Positions 49,866 to 58,528 of a stretch of DNA of 64,000 nt are shown piece after piece. A program made the translations under genes and the position numbers. Origin of the DNA: Hymenobacter swuensis DY53 (lineage in GTDB: Bacteria > Bacteroidota > Bacteroidia > Cytophagales > Hymenobacteraceae); the NCBI RefSeq assembly GCF_000576555.1, contig NZ_CP007145.1, positions 4,300,501 to 4,364,500 of the forward strand. The letters are read 5' to 3'. The stretch's first letter is position 1. Each line of letters starts with the position of its first letter. The notes under the pieces were generated by a model. The model had not been told where the DNA came from, searched no databases, and was given only the letters and a program-made list of their open reading frames with translations.

Positions 49866-50384
49866 TTAGTCCTGCTCGTGCCGCTCGCGCTTGAGTGTTT
49901 TGCGCAGGCTGCGCACCCGCTCATCGAAGCCGTCGGCATCGTAGCTGATATCCTCCACGTCCAGTTCTTCCAGCATATCCATCAGCTCATCGGAGTGCTC
50001 GGTGCGGGTACCGGCGGGCACCTTCACGAAGGCCATTTCCGACCACAGCACGGCTTTCAGGCGCAGGCCGTCCTCACTCAGCATCTGCATCTCCACCACT
50101 AAGTTGGAGTTGTCGAAGTGAATGAGCTGCGTACGAATCCGGACCTGCTCGGCGTGGTTGGCGGGCCGCAGATAGGCCAACTGGTGCTTGGTAATCACCC
50201 AGGCTGCTTTCGACTCGCGGGCTAGCTCGCCGAGGTTGAGGGCATAGTGCTGGATGGTATGCTCCTCGCGGGCGTTCAGAAAGTAGTCGAGGTAGCGGGC
50301 GTTGTTGAGGTGACCCAGCATGTCGCAGTCCTGAAAACGGACGCGGTGCAGGGTTTCGGGAGTTTTTACGAGGGGAGCGGCCAT
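49866..50384 (-). CDS. Hotdog-fold acyl-CoA thioesterase (4HBT family)
   Basis: 172 residues from the ATG at 50384. HRVRFQDCDMLGHLNNARYLDYF carries the thioesterase Asp in the D-x-D/M-G-H-x-N-N pattern seen in YbgC/4HBT enzymes. HQLAYLRPANHAEQVRIRTQLI and LKAVLWSEMAFVKV complete the hotdog sheet. Substrate probably an acyl-CoA; the unusual acidic C-terminal helix (SDELMDMLEELDVEDISYD) is not in short members. The earlier TTG at 50402 is less likely. It lies 45 bp downstream of the DUF3616 gene. Confidence 0.85.
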   Translation of the reverse strand: MAAPLVKTPETLHRVRFQDCDMLGHLNNARYLDYFLNAREEHTIQHYALNLGELARESKAAWVITKHQLAYLRPANHAEQVRIRTQLIHFDNSNLVVEMQMLSEDGLRLKAVLWSEMAFVKVPAGTRTEHSDELMDMLEELDVEDISYDADGFDERVRSLRKTLKRERHEQD

Positions 50385-50429
50385 AAGTAGAAAAGCAGGC
50401 AAATACTTGAAACAGGCCGCAAGGTAGGC

Positions 50430-51557
50430 CTACCGGTCCGAAGCGGCAGCCGGGGCTGGTAGCCGTACGGCATCGGCAGTTACTTGGTGCGGGGCTGGTT
50501 TACGGGCATCAGTCGGGCTGTCGAACACCAGCAATACGTGGGTTTCATCGAGCAGGGCCATGCCTTCGGCTTTGTCCTGGCCGGCGGTAGGGCCGCTACC
50601 GTGGGGCACATCAAACAGCCGCTGAAGCTTATCGGGGCCGATGAGGCTGTCCTGGGGGCAGCTCAGGGCCTCGGGCCAGCGGTACACGGCAATGGTGCCG
50701 TCGAGGTCCATGGTGGGGCCGGCCAGCAGCAGCAGGTCGGAGCCCTGCTGGCGTAGCTCCCGTAGTCCCATACCGCCCAGATCGAGGAAATGCTTTTTGT
50801 AAAACTTCTCGGTGGCCCCGGGCACTTCATCCAGGCGCAGGCGACCGTGCTTGTCTTCGCGGGGCAGCACTTCCAGCACCACGGCCCAGCCGCGCAACAC
50901 CGGTCCGCGCAGCCCGATGAACAGCCGGCCATCGGGTGCTACGGCCAAGCCCTCAATATCGAACCCGTTGTCCTTGCCCGGAATCTGCATGAATGGTTTC
51001 AGGTGCGGGTCTTGGGCCAGCAGATCGAGCAGATCGTTGGACGTATTGGTGCTCCGCAGTTGGGCGGCCCGGAGCGTCTGGTCTGCATGGATAGGGTGCG
51101 GGGCTTCCTTGTGCAGCTCGTAGTCGCCGGTTTTGGCGTTTAGCAGCAAGGGCACACGGGCCAGCAGGTAGCGGCTGGGTTCCTCTTCTACCTTAGCCAG
51201 CTTCGCAATCTGCTTCGCCACGTCCTCATCGTCGGGTTTGGGCTGCTTGCGTTTGAGGCTGTGTGAGCCGATAATCCAGAGGTAATGGTCACACTCCCCC
51301 AAGCCTTCAATATCTATTTCCACGTCCTCGGCCTCGTTGGTGAGGTCAAGCAGGTCGGCCAGTTGGTAGCGGCAATGCTCCCCGAACTCGTGGGGGCCAG
51401 TGAGGCGCAGCCGCTCAATGGACGTGCGCTCGTCGCAACTCACCCACAGGTTGTCGCCGGTGCGCAGCACCGTGGAAAGCCCGTCGCGGACGTGTTTGCC
51501 GGCTTCGTTGAGGCTGAGTTTGGGGTTGAAGTGGAGCGTGTAGGCCTGGTGGCGCAT
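50430..51557 (-). CDS. DUF3616 domain protein
   Basis: 375 residues from the ATG at 51557. It looks like an extracellular-enzyme-like beta-propeller fold without signal peptide. GFDIEGLAVAPDGRLFIGLRGPVLRGWAVVLEV is the DUF3616 hallmark; the DVEIDIEGLGECDHYLWIIGSHS segment and KAEGMALLDETHVLLVFDSP are further blade strands. Function unknown; predicted to act like a SMP-30 or phytase-like propeller. The upstream codons from 51590 add eleven residues without conservation. Same strand as the thioesterase and the Spy-like gene. Confidence 0.85.
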   Translation of the reverse strand: MRHQAYTLHFNPKLSLNEAGKHVRDGLSTVLRTGDNLWVSCDERTSIERLRLTGPHEFGEHCRYQLADLLDLTNEAEDVEIDIEGLGECDHYLWIIGSHSLKRKQPKPDDEDVAKQIAKLAKVEEEPSRYLLARVPLLLNAKTGDYELHKEAPHPIHADQTLRAAQLRSTNTSNDLLDLLAQDPHLKPFMQIPGKDNGFDIEGLAVAPDGRLFIGLRGPVLRGWAVVLEVLPREDKHGRLRLDEVPGATEKFYKKHFLDLGGMGLRELRQQGSDLLLLAGPTMDLDGTIAVYRWPEALSCPQDSLIGPDKLQRLFDVPHGSGPTAGQDKAEGMALLDETHVLLVFDSPTDARKPAPHQVTADAVRLPAPAAASDR

Positions 51558-51628
51558 GGAGGGGAGGAAGGAGGAAAGAAAGGGAATCAAAGCGGATACA
51601 TCAGGAACGGAGCCGCGCTCCGCAGATG

Positions 51629-52045
51629 CTACTTTTCGCCGCCGGCCTTACGGGCCTGCATTTGGGCCTGTACCTGGCGCTGCTTGGTTTTGAGCTGCTG
51701 GTACTGGGCCGGCGTCAGAATGCCTTTCAACTCCTGCTCCGAGGACGCATTGATGCGTTTGAGCTCCGCCAGCAAAGCCGGCCGGTTGGTACCCAAACGC
51801 TGTTTGGCGCTGTTGGCCTGCTCGGTGGTGCTGGTGAACACGGCTCGCACTTTGGTCCGCTGCTCGGTGGTGAGGTTGAGTTCTTCAGTCAGCACGTCGG
51901 TCAGGTCACGGGCGGCGGTGGGAGCTACCACAGGAGCCGGTGTGGCGGTGGAAGCTACCGGAATATTAGCCTTGTTGCGGCGGGCGCAACCGGCCAGCAG
52001 ACTGGCCGCCAGCAGCACGGCCAGGGGTAAGCGGGAGGTAAGCAT
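51629..52045 (-). CDS. Small Spy/CpxP-like lipoprotein (LTxxQ type)
   Basis: 138 residues from the ATG at 52045. Lipoprotein signal MLTSRLPLAVLLAASLLAGC with the lipobox Cys at 20. A Pro/Ala/Thr-rich linker is followed by LTEELNLTTEQRTKVRAVF and later LTPAQYQQLKTKQ, the paired LTxxQ-like segments of Spy/CpxP proteins, which are periplasmic helical chaperones or stress sensors. The upstream ORF part (from 52102) has no signal character. A similar small protein is encoded at 60136-60537. Confidence 0.7.
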   Translation of the reverse strand: MLTSRLPLAVLLAASLLAGCARRNKANIPVASTATPAPVVAPTAARDLTDVLTEELNLTTEQRTKVRAVFTSTTEQANSAKQRLGTNRPALLAELKRINASSEQELKGILTPAQYQQLKTKQRQVQAQMQARKAGGEK

Positions 52046-52110
52046 AGGGGAAGAAAAAGGAGTGTGCTTCTCCCTACGCGAAAACCCGGCCAACGGGTAC
52101 ACGGCCCAGC

Positions 52111-54153
52111 TTAGTTTACCGCCGCTCTCATACCTGTTCCGGCCGGCACGCTATTTTTCAGGTGCTGGGCCGTATGATGCGCCAGGGCCATGATGGTGAG
52201 CATAGGATTCACGCCACTGCACGCCGGAAACGCCGAGGCATCGGCCACGAACAGGTTTTTGACTTCGTATAACTCACCGGTGGGGCTGGTGGGATGCGTG
52301 GCCGCGTCGCCGCCCATGCGGCAGGAACTCATCTGGTGGGCGCTGTAGAGCCCGAACTCGTTGGCTTTCCAGCTCAACTGCGGCAGGCCGCTCAGCACTT
52401 CCGGATTGAGGAGCATACCGTTTTCAGCGCGCAGCATGGGCAGGGTACCGTGGGGCAGCAGCACAGTGTGGGCCCCGGCTGCCGCATGAATGGTTGCCGC
52501 CGCCCGCACGCCTTCCAGCAGGTGGGCGCGGTCGAAGTCGCTCAGCGCGTAGTCGATCAGGGCCGTACCGTGCTTGTCCACCGTCACGCGGCCCCCGTCC
52601 CGGTCCCGGGTCAGGACAATGAAGGAGCCCAAGTGGGCCGCCTGGGCCATTAGCTCCTTGTGCTGGCGGCCCGAGCACCAGGGCAGTACCATGCTCATCA
52701 GGCCGGGGTGAGCGGGTGGGGTTTCAATCTTGGCTCCGAAGTTCGTACCGTCGAGCATCGTACACCCATCATTCACCACCGACATCATAGGGCCGTGCCA
52801 GGGGTCCATGCGCTGCTGATACAGGCCCGAAACCACCACTGTAGGGTGCAGATGCAGGTGGCGACCTAGGTGCGGATGCCGCAAACCGCTGCGCAGCAGC
52901 AGAGCCGGCGTCTGCACCGAGCCCCCGGCCACCACCACCCGGCGCGCCCGCACCGTCACGCGCAGCCGGCGGCCATCGGGTGCGGTATACACGGCCTCGG
53001 CCCCGGTGGCATGGCCCTGGGAAATGGTCACGCGTTCCACCCGGGTATCGCAAAGCAGGCGCGCGCCGTGGTCGAAGGCCGTTTGCAGATACGTGTTGAG
53101 CGTGCCCTGCTTCACCCCGTACCGGTCCCCGAAGCAGCTGTAACCCAGTCCCTGAAACTGCTGCTCCGACTCGGTGTGGTGTCGCTCGTTGCGCGGAATC
53201 AGCTTTACCTCCTGGCCCAGCCGTCGTGAGCCATCCAGCAGCGCCTGGTTCTGGCCGTTGTGACGCACATAGTCGATGTTCACACTCAGCACCCGGCTCA
53301 CCGCGTCCAGACTTTCGCGGAAGGCAGCCGAAGTGAAGTGCGGCACCTGGTGCTCCTGGGCCCACTCGCGCAGCACGTAATCGGGGGTGCGGAAGGCCCC
53401 GGCCCAGTTGACGGTGGTGCCGCCGCCTAAGCAAGAGCCGGCCAGCAGGGCCACGCCGCCATCCTGGGTGCTGAGCGTGCCCCGGGCATCGTACAGCGCG
53501 CCCAGCATATCCACTTCCCGCTGCGAGAAATCGGAGCCGTGGAAATACGGGCCTTTTTCCAGCACCAGCACCTCGTGTCCGGCAGCGGCCAGCTCCCCAG
53601 CTACCACCCCGCCACCCGCGCCGCTGCCAACTACCAGCACGTCGCAGTCGTATTGCACATCCTGCGTCGGGCGGAGTACGTGCAGCGGCTTTTCTGCTGC
53701 TACCGGCTCATCCGTAGCCTGTGGGCCAGGGTAGCCGATGTACTCCCACACAAACTGCCCCTGCTCGGGGGTGGAGCCGCCGTAGTAGAGAAACACACAC
53801 AGCTTGCGCAGGGCCTGAAATCCTTTCCGGAACTGCGGAACCGCCGACACCGCCCAGCTTTGCAGCAGCTTTTCCCGCTGCTCCGGCTCCAGGCGGGCAA
53901 ACGGCCGCAGTGCCCCAAACCACGTCAGGCCCAGGGCGGGCGAATCGAGCAGTTTCAGCAGTTGCAGGAACTCCTGTTGCGCCCCGGCCGGCTGCTCCGA
54001 TAATGCGGCGGCCATTTTGCCCAGATCAACTCCTTCCGAACCCCGACGACCCCAGTACACCGGATCAGCGGCCGGAGCAGGCGGAGGCAACATAGGAATA
54101 AATGTATCGGCGAGGGCGCGCAGGGTAACGCGCTGGGCTTCGGTGAACTGCAT
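52111..54153 (-). CDS. GMC-type oxidoreductase, long-chain alcohol oxidase-like
   Basis: 680 residues from the ATG at 54153. An N-terminal region (about 1-180, FTEAQRVTLRALADTFIPML) resembles the gluconate-2-dehydrogenase subunit 3/FAO N-terminal domain. The FAD domain starts at YDCDVLVVGSGAGGGVVAGELAAAG. The GMC signature is in SCLGGGTTVNWAGAF and the C-terminal catalytic region is HQMSSCRMGGDAATHP and CSGVNPMLTIMALAHHTAQHL. It likely oxidises a fatty or other primary alcohol to aldehyde. The next gene upstream in the same direction encodes an aldehyde dehydrogenase, so the two may form an alcohol-to-acid pathway, although a 173-bp gap with an inverted repeat divides them. Longer start at 54300 rejected; it overlaps the repeat. 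Confidence 0.88.
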   Translation of the reverse strand: MQFTEAQRVTLRALADTFIPMLPPPAPAADPVYWGRRGSEGVDLGKMAAALSEQPAGAQQEFLQLLKLLDSPALGLTWFGALRPFARLEPEQREKLLQSWAVSAVPQFRKGFQALRKLCVFLYYGGSTPEQGQFVWEYIGYPGPQATDEPVAAEKPLHVLRPTQDVQYDCDVLVVGSGAGGGVVAGELAAAGHEVLVLEKGPYFHGSDFSQREVDMLGALYDARGTLSTQDGGVALLAGSCLGGGTTVNWAGAFRTPDYVLREWAQEHQVPHFTSAAFRESLDAVSRVLSVNIDYVRHNGQNQALLDGSRRLGQEVKLIPRNERHHTESEQQFQGLGYSCFGDRYGVKQGTLNTYLQTAFDHGARLLCDTRVERVTISQGHATGAEAVYTAPDGRRLRVTVRARRVVVAGGSVQTPALLLRSGLRHPHLGRHLHLHPTVVVSGLYQQRMDPWHGPMMSVVNDGCTMLDGTNFGAKIETPPAHPGLMSMVLPWCSGRQHKELMAQAAHLGSFIVLTRDRDGGRVTVDKHGTALIDYALSDFDRAHLLEGVRAAATIHAAAGAHTVLLPHGTLPMLRAENGMLLNPEVLSGLPQLSWKANEFGLYSAHQMSSCRMGGDAATHPTSPTGELYEVKNLFVADASAFPACSGVNPMLTIMALAHHTAQHLKNSVPAGTGMRAAVN

Positions 54154-54250
54154 AACCGGGCGGGAATCAGGAACGAAACCGGCGGTGGGGAAAGCCGGCC
54201 CTAAAAGTTCGGTATTTTCCCCGACATACTCGGCATGCATACGAAAAGGC

Positions 54251-54322
54251 GAGATAGTGAAATGGTGAGTTTGACGGTCTGTTTGCGCCATCCGCGCCAC
54301 TTGACCGTCAAACTCACTATCT
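54251..54322. repeat. Inverted repeat, family D, copy 2
   Basis: gtgagtttgacggtc on the left is complementary to gaccgtcaaactcac on the right, with outer gagata/tatctc and an 8-base bulge. Shares ggtgagtttga and tcaaactcac with 46349-46435. It lies between the co-directional GMC oxidase and ALDH genes. Confidence 0.75.
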
Positions 54323-54326
54323 CACC

Positions 54327-55775
54327 TCACATCCACTTCACCAGCCAGTTCACCATCTTTTTCACCTGCGGGGTGTAGGGTGGGTAGATGGGCTTGAGGG
54401 CGGTGCGGCCGACGCGCTGCCGGAGCACAGATTTTTCATTGCTGAAGGCCAAGAAGCCGGCGTGGCCGTGGGCCCGGCCCAGGCCGCTGTTGCCGAAGCC
54501 GCCGAAGGGTAGGTCGGGGTGGCCCAGGTGCAGGATGGTTTCGTTGACGCAGGCGCCACCGGCCGGAATGTTCTGGAGCAAGTACCGCTGGTTTTCCGCG
54601 CTTTGGCTAAACACGTACAGGGCCAGCGGCCGGGGGCGGGAGTTCACCTCATCAGTAGCTTCCATGAGGTTACGGAAGGTGCGGATAGGCAGCAGCGGCC
54701 CAAAGATTTCCTCCTGCATCACCCGGCTTTCCAGGGGCGCGTTGAGCAGTACAGTAGGCTCCAGGAAACGCTGGGCCGCATCGGTAATGCCACCTACGGC
54801 CACGGTAGCGCCGCTTTGCTGCGCATCGGCCAGCAGGCTTTCCAGCCGCTGAAAGTGGTAGTCGTTCACGATGCGGGCAAAGGAGGCGGAGGCGGCCACG
54901 GGCTCCCCACCGGGGGCATAAAACCGGCCGATAACCTGCCGGATTTCCTCCACCAGCTCGTCGCACACCCGCTCGTGTACCAGCACGTAATCGGGGGCCA
55001 CGCAGGTCTGGCCGGCGTTAATGCCCTTGCCCCACACGATTTTCTCGGCCGCGTCGCGCAGGTCGGCAGTGTCATCTACTACGGCGGGGCTTTTGCCCCC
55101 CAACTCCAGCGTGACGCTGGTCAGGTGCTCGGCGGCGGCGCGCATCACCACCTTACCCACCTGCGGACTGCCGGTGAAAAAGATATGGTCGAAGGGCAAC
55201 GCCAGCAGCTCGGTGGCCACGGCTTTGTCTCCTTCCACCACCGTTACTTCGGCCGGGTCGAAGAGTTCCTGACACATGCGGCTGAGCAGAGCGGCCACAG
55301 TAGGAGTCATTTCTGAGGGCTTGATGATGACGCAATTACCGGCGGCCAGGGCCGAAATCAGTGGGTCAACGGCCAGATAAAACGGATAATTCCAGGGCGC
55401 GATGATCAGGCAGACGCCTTTTGGCTCGGTTTGCACCCAACCGCGCGTGCCCACCAGAGCCAGCGGAGTACCCACTTTGCGGGGGGCGGCCCACTCCTTC
55501 AGGTGGCGCAACGTATGCTTCAACTCGGTTTGGGAGGACCAGATTTCGGTGACGTCGGTTTCGGCGGCGGGCTTACGGAAATCGGCATACAACGCCTGCT
55601 GGATGGCGGCGCGGTTATCGGTAATCCAGGCACTGAGCTTGCGCAGGCGGGCCGCCCGCGAGTCCACGGCTTCGCGGCGCAACGCTTCGGCACGAGCCTG
55701 CTGACGAGCAAACAGCTCAGCTACGTTTGCCGGGCGGGCGGGAGCGGGAGCACTAGTAGTATCGGGAGAAACCAT
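54327..55775 (-). CDS. Aldehyde dehydrogenase (ALDH3-like)
   Basis: 482 residues. NAD(P)-dependent oxidation of an aldehyde to acid. Seen: VCLIIAPWNYPFYLAVDPLISALAAGNCVIIKPSEMTP (Asn of the oxyanion hole), FTGSPQVGKVVMRAAAEHL, ELGGKSPAVV (catalytic Glu) and GKGINAGQTCVAPDYVLV with the nucleophile Cys. RKVGTPLALVG and the hydrophobic C-terminal tail (PPYTPQVKKMVNWLVKWM) are typical of class 3 enzymes that sit near membranes and accept fatty aldehydes. It is upstream of the GMC alcohol oxidase in the same direction; a joint fatty alcohol oxidation role fits. Start ATG at 55775. Divergent from a DinB-like gene. Confidence 0.94.
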   Translation of the reverse strand: MVSPDTTSAPAPARPANVAELFARQQARAEALRREAVDSRAARLRKLSAWITDNRAAIQQALYADFRKPAAETDVTEIWSSQTELKHTLRHLKEWAAPRKVGTPLALVGTRGWVQTEPKGVCLIIAPWNYPFYLAVDPLISALAAGNCVIIKPSEMTPTVAALLSRMCQELFDPAEVTVVEGDKAVATELLALPFDHIFFTGSPQVGKVVMRAAAEHLTSVTLELGGKSPAVVDDTADLRDAAEKIVWGKGINAGQTCVAPDYVLVHERVCDELVEEIRQVIGRFYAPGGEPVAASASFARIVNDYHFQRLESLLADAQQSGATVAVGGITDAAQRFLEPTVLLNAPLESRVMQEEIFGPLLPIRTFRNLMEATDEVNSRPRPLALYVFSQSAENQRYLLQNIPAGGACVNETILHLGHPDLPFGGFGNSGLGRAHGHAGFLAFSNEKSVLRQRVGRTALKPIYPPYTPQVKKMVNWLVKWM

Positions 55776-55933
55776 GAGAGCAGCGGCCGGAGCCAGAACG
55801 AGAAAAGTGAATAAAAGTCAATGAACTCCCGCAGAGTTCCAATCACATACCCGCATCTTTACGCAATTGTTCGGTTCAGCAACTGCGCCGCACGCGCCGG
55901 ACCCACTACTCGCCGCCTACTCATCTATCTGCT

Positions 55934-56389
55934 ATGCAACAGGTTTGCCGTCGTTTGTATGAGTTGCTGGAACTGCTGAATCATGAGCTGCCCACGTTTT
56001 CGGCGGCAGAACTGAGCGTGCCGCCCGCGCCGGGAAAATGGTCACGCAAGGAAATTCTGGGGCACCTGATCGACTCGGCCGCCAATAACCACCGGCGCTT
56101 CGTGCTAGCTCTCACCCGGCCCGAGCCCCTGCTCATTATCCCGTACGACCAAGACGACTGGGTCCGATGCAGCGGCTATCAATTCTCCCCCCCGGTGGAT
56201 CTGCTGAACCTCTGGACCACTTACAACCGCCAGCTTATCCGCCTGATCGGGCAGGTACCAGCTACCGCCCACACATACCGTTGCGAGTTCGAAAACGGCT
56301 ATTCCGTTACGTTGGGCTGGCTAATTGAGGATTACGCCATGCACCTGGAGCATCATGTACAACAGATTCTGGATCGGACGCCGCGCTGA
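55934..56389 (+). CDS. DinB family protein
   Basis: 151 residues. The four-helix DinB/YfiT-like bundle is seen from WSRKEILGHLIDSAANNHRRF (first metal His in GHLIDSA) and MHLEHHVQQILDRTPR (His pair at the C-terminus). This matches the His triad of the fold. Members bind a metal ion; some are bacillithiol or mycothiol S-transferases and most have unknown function. No thiol-pathway genes are seen nearby. Start ATG at 55934. Downstream, a hairpin at 56405-56434 with a T-rich tail precedes the next gene by a few bases. Confidence 0.88.
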   Translation: MQQVCRRLYELLELLNHELPTFSAAELSVPPAPGKWSRKEILGHLIDSAANNHRRFVLALTRPEPLLIIPYDQDDWVRCSGYQFSPPVDLLNLWTTYNRQLIRLIGQVPATAHTYRCEFENGYSVTLGWLIEDYAMHLEHHVQQILDRTPR

Positions 56390-56404
56390 GCGGGGCACTT
56401 TTTG

Positions 56405-56444
56405 AGACAAGCCCAACGTTAGGGGAGCTTGTCTTTGTCTTTTT
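56405..56444 (+). terminator. Likely terminator after the DinB gene
   Basis: agacaagc and gcttgtct pair with a 14-base loop, followed by ttgtcttttt; the next gene starts at 56447, immediately after. Confidence 0.5.
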
Positions 56445-56446
56445 CG

Positions 56447-57259
56447 ATGTTCCGAGTACCCTTTACTGCCTTGCGGCCCCATCTGGCCGTTTTCCTTTTC
56501 CTGTTCGCAGGTAACCTGCTGGCTCCTCTTGCCGGTTCCGCTGCTTCTTCCTCGCCGCCTCTGCTGCGCGTCCGGCCCGTAGCCCCCGATATCTTCGTGC
56601 CCACCCTGTACTCCCGCCCAAATGGGGCGGCGCTGCCGGTGGCAACCAACGGCCTCATCATTCGCACCACAAAGGGCATTTTGCTGATTGACACGGCCTG
56701 GCCCACCGAGCAAACCCGGCTGCTGCTGCGCTGGGTGGCCGACAGCTTGCACCAGCGGGTGCGGCTAGCCATTGTTACACATGCCGGAGCCGCTACACCC
56801 GGCGGACTCGTGGTGTTGCGCGAAAATCATGTGCGGGTGTACAGCAGCCCGCTCACGGCCCGGCGGTGGCGGAGCCGGAATCCGGCGGCAGAGGGCCCAA
56901 CGGCTGCGCTGAAACCCTATACCGTCGTTCGGGCGGGCCGGACACGGGTAGAGCTGTTTTTTCCGGGAGCCGGCTTTGCGCCCGATAACCTGGTTGTCTG
57001 GCTGCCGCGCCGCAAGGTGCTGTTTGGGGGCGAGCTGGTCCGGGAGCAGGCTACCGCTTCGCTCGGCTCCTCACCAGAGCCAAACCTGAAGCAATGGTCC
57101 ATTGTGCTACGCACTCTGGCGGCTCGTTACCGCAACGCCCGGGTGGTAGTGCCTGCCCACGGTCCTGCTGGCAGCCTCACGCTGCTGGCCCATACCCAAA
57201 CGTTGCTGCGCGAAGCAACCCGCCGCAAGCCTCAGACCGCCCTGAACGGCCGGCCGTAA
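56447..57259 (+). CDS. Degenerate metallo-beta-lactamase-fold protein (subclass B1-like)
   Basis: 270 residues from the ATG at 56447. An N-terminal hydrophobic signal (LAVFLFLFAGNLLAPLAGSA) suggests export. The fold is B1-like: TNGLIIRTTKGILLIDTAWP, then VTHAGAATPGG at the usual HxHxD position, FFPGAGFAPDNLVVWLPRRKVLFGGELV and VVVPAHGP. Against the B1 zinc ligands, H116 (here H112) and H263 (H238) remain, but H118 becomes Gly, D120 becomes Ala, H196 becomes Phe (F177) and C221 becomes Glu (E196). Enzymatic zinc chemistry is therefore unlikely. The overall sequence is otherwise well preserved, so it may be a binding or scaffold protein. It is likely monocistronic. Confidence 0.75.
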   Translation: MFRVPFTALRPHLAVFLFLFAGNLLAPLAGSAASSSPPLLRVRPVAPDIFVPTLYSRPNGAALPVATNGLIIRTTKGILLIDTAWPTEQTRLLLRWVADSLHQRVRLAIVTHAGAATPGGLVVLRENHVRVYSSPLTARRWRSRNPAAEGPTAALKPYTVVRAGRTRVELFFPGAGFAPDNLVVWLPRRKVLFGGELVREQATASLGSSPEPNLKQWSIVLRTLAARYRNARVVVPAHGPAGSLTLLAHTQTLLREATRRKPQTALNGRP

Positions 57260-57350
57260 CTATATCCAGGAAGATAGGTGGGTGCAGTGTTCAGCTTGCG
57301 GGTAAAACAGTAGCTTGCCGGCTCCTTCTTCACTCCTTTCCTTCCAAACG

Positions 57351-57938
57351 ATGCTTAACCGGCGCGCTTACTTTATCCGGGAACACGCGGGCGTGTTCAA
57401 ACTCAAGGACACGTACGACATTCTCGACCCCGAAACGCAGACCCAGATTGGATACGCCACCGAGGTAACGCCCTCCTGGGCCGTGTGGTTACGCCTGCTG
57501 GTCAAAAAGCGGAATCTGCCTGTGACCATTGCCGTCCGGGAACAGCCCGAATCGGCCCCGTTGTTCCGGATTGAGCGGGGCTGGACGTTCCTGCGCGCCA
57601 CCGTGCATGTGGTAGATGCTCAGGAGCAGCGCATTGGCTACTTTAAAAGCAAGCTCTTCACCCTTAATGGTGGCTTCTACGTGTTCAATATGCAGGATGA
57701 GCAGATTGCCGAAGTGAAAGGCAGCTGGAAAAGCTGGGACTTTTCCTTTGTCAGTGCCTCGGGGCAGGAACTTGGCGTGGTAACTAAAAAATGGGCGGGC
57801 CTGGGGCGGGAGCTCTTTACCACCGCCGACAACTACCTGATTTCCATCCACGACATGGGTGAACAGCAGCCGGCTTCCAGCGCGCTGCTCCTCGCGGCCG
57901 GCCTGGCCATTGACACCGTATTCAACGAGCAGCAGTAG
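57351..57938 (+). CDS. LURP-one-related (LOR/DUF567) protein
   Basis: 195 residues from the ATG at 57351. It has the beta-barrel-with-central-helix pattern of LOR/scramblase-like proteins: FKLKDTYDILDPETQTQIGYATEV, then LPVTIAVREQP, ERGWTFLRATVHVVDAQEQRIGYFKSKLF, and LYNGGF-like sequence (here LNGGFYVFNMQDEQIAEVKGSWKSWDFSF). The C-terminal ASSALLLAAGLAIDTVF is hydrophobic. Bacterial roles are unknown; in eukaryotes the fold is linked to membranes and lipids. A strong hairpin follows the gene. Confidence 0.75.
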   Translation: MLNRRAYFIREHAGVFKLKDTYDILDPETQTQIGYATEVTPSWAVWLRLLVKKRNLPVTIAVREQPESAPLFRIERGWTFLRATVHVVDAQEQRIGYFKSKLFTLNGGFYVFNMQDEQIAEVKGSWKSWDFSFVSASGQELGVVTKKWAGLGRELFTTADNYLISIHDMGEQQPASSALLLAAGLAIDTVFNEQQ

Positions 57939-57951
57939 TGGCTTCCGTTAT

Positions 57952-58018
57952 GAAGGTTACGTTAGGGCCCACTGAAACATGTATTCAGCGGGCCCTAACG
58001 TAACCTTCACGGCTTTTT
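57952..58018. terminator. Long hairpin terminator between convergent genes
   Basis: A 19-bp perfect stem (57952-57970 and 57990-58008) with a 19-base loop that itself pairs (ctgaa/ttcag) is followed by cggctttttt on the plus strand. It separates the LURP-one-like gene from the leftward STAS/SEC14-like gene. Confidence 0.85.
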
Positions 58019-58021
58019 TGA

Positions 58022-58528
58022 TCAGGATACCACGGAGCTTGGGCGCTGGGAAAGCGGCCGTTTCCGGCGGGCCCGTAGTAGCCGGGGTGCCCGGCCGCAC
58101 TGCATCCAGTCCTGCTCCGAGGACGGCAGTTCAGCATCGGACAGCCAGTCCAGCGCGGCGGCCGTTTCCGTGAAATACTGCACCTCATAAGGCAGCGCGC
58201 GACGGGTGGAAGTCCACAACAGGCCTTCTACCACCATCATATTGTACACGTCGGCGGGCAGCAGCACCGCCAGCCGCTGGATGCCCGACAGACGCAGCCG
58301 GGGCAGCCAGTTGGTTTGCAGCCATTCTTGCAGCACCAGGCTAAGGGGCGGTAGCTTTTGCAGATTCAATATCAACTGACGAGCCTTGTAGCGGACAATG
58401 GCCGCCAGCATTACCTCCAGTACGTCAGGGAGTTGGAGCGCGTCCTGCAGTTCGCGCCGCCACAGGCGTAGTAGGCCCAGGCGGTAATTATAGCGGATGA
58501 TAAGCCGAGGGGTAGCAGTTTTGTCCAT
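58022..58528 (-). CDS. STAS/SEC14-like small protein
   Basis: 168 residues from the ATG at 58528. RLIIRYNYRLGLLRLWRRELQD is followed by ARQLILNLQKLPPLSLVLQEWLQTNWLPRLRLSGIQRLAVLLPADVYNMM, reminiscent of bacterial STAS/SEC14-type (SpoIIAA-like) proteins, and FTETAAALDWLSDAELP resembles their C-terminal helix. The very basic C-terminus (RLLRARRKRPLSQRP) is atypical and may bind nucleic acid or membranes. No partner gene is apparent. The weak similarity makes this a fold-level guess. It starts at the ATG preceded by a short upstream extension. Confidence 0.5.
   Translation of the reverse strand: MDKTATPRLIIRYNYRLGLLRLWRRELQDALQLPDVLEVMLAAIVRYKARQLILNLQKLPPLSLVLQEWLQTNWLPRLRLSGIQRLAVLLPADVYNMMVVEGLLWTSTRRALPYEVQYFTETAAALDWLSDAELPSSEQDWMQCGRAPRLLRARRKRPLSQRPSSVVS

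Noticed and set aside
56447..57259. Functional class B1 beta-lactamase
   Set aside because: Four zinc-ligand positions are substituted; resistance should not be inferred.
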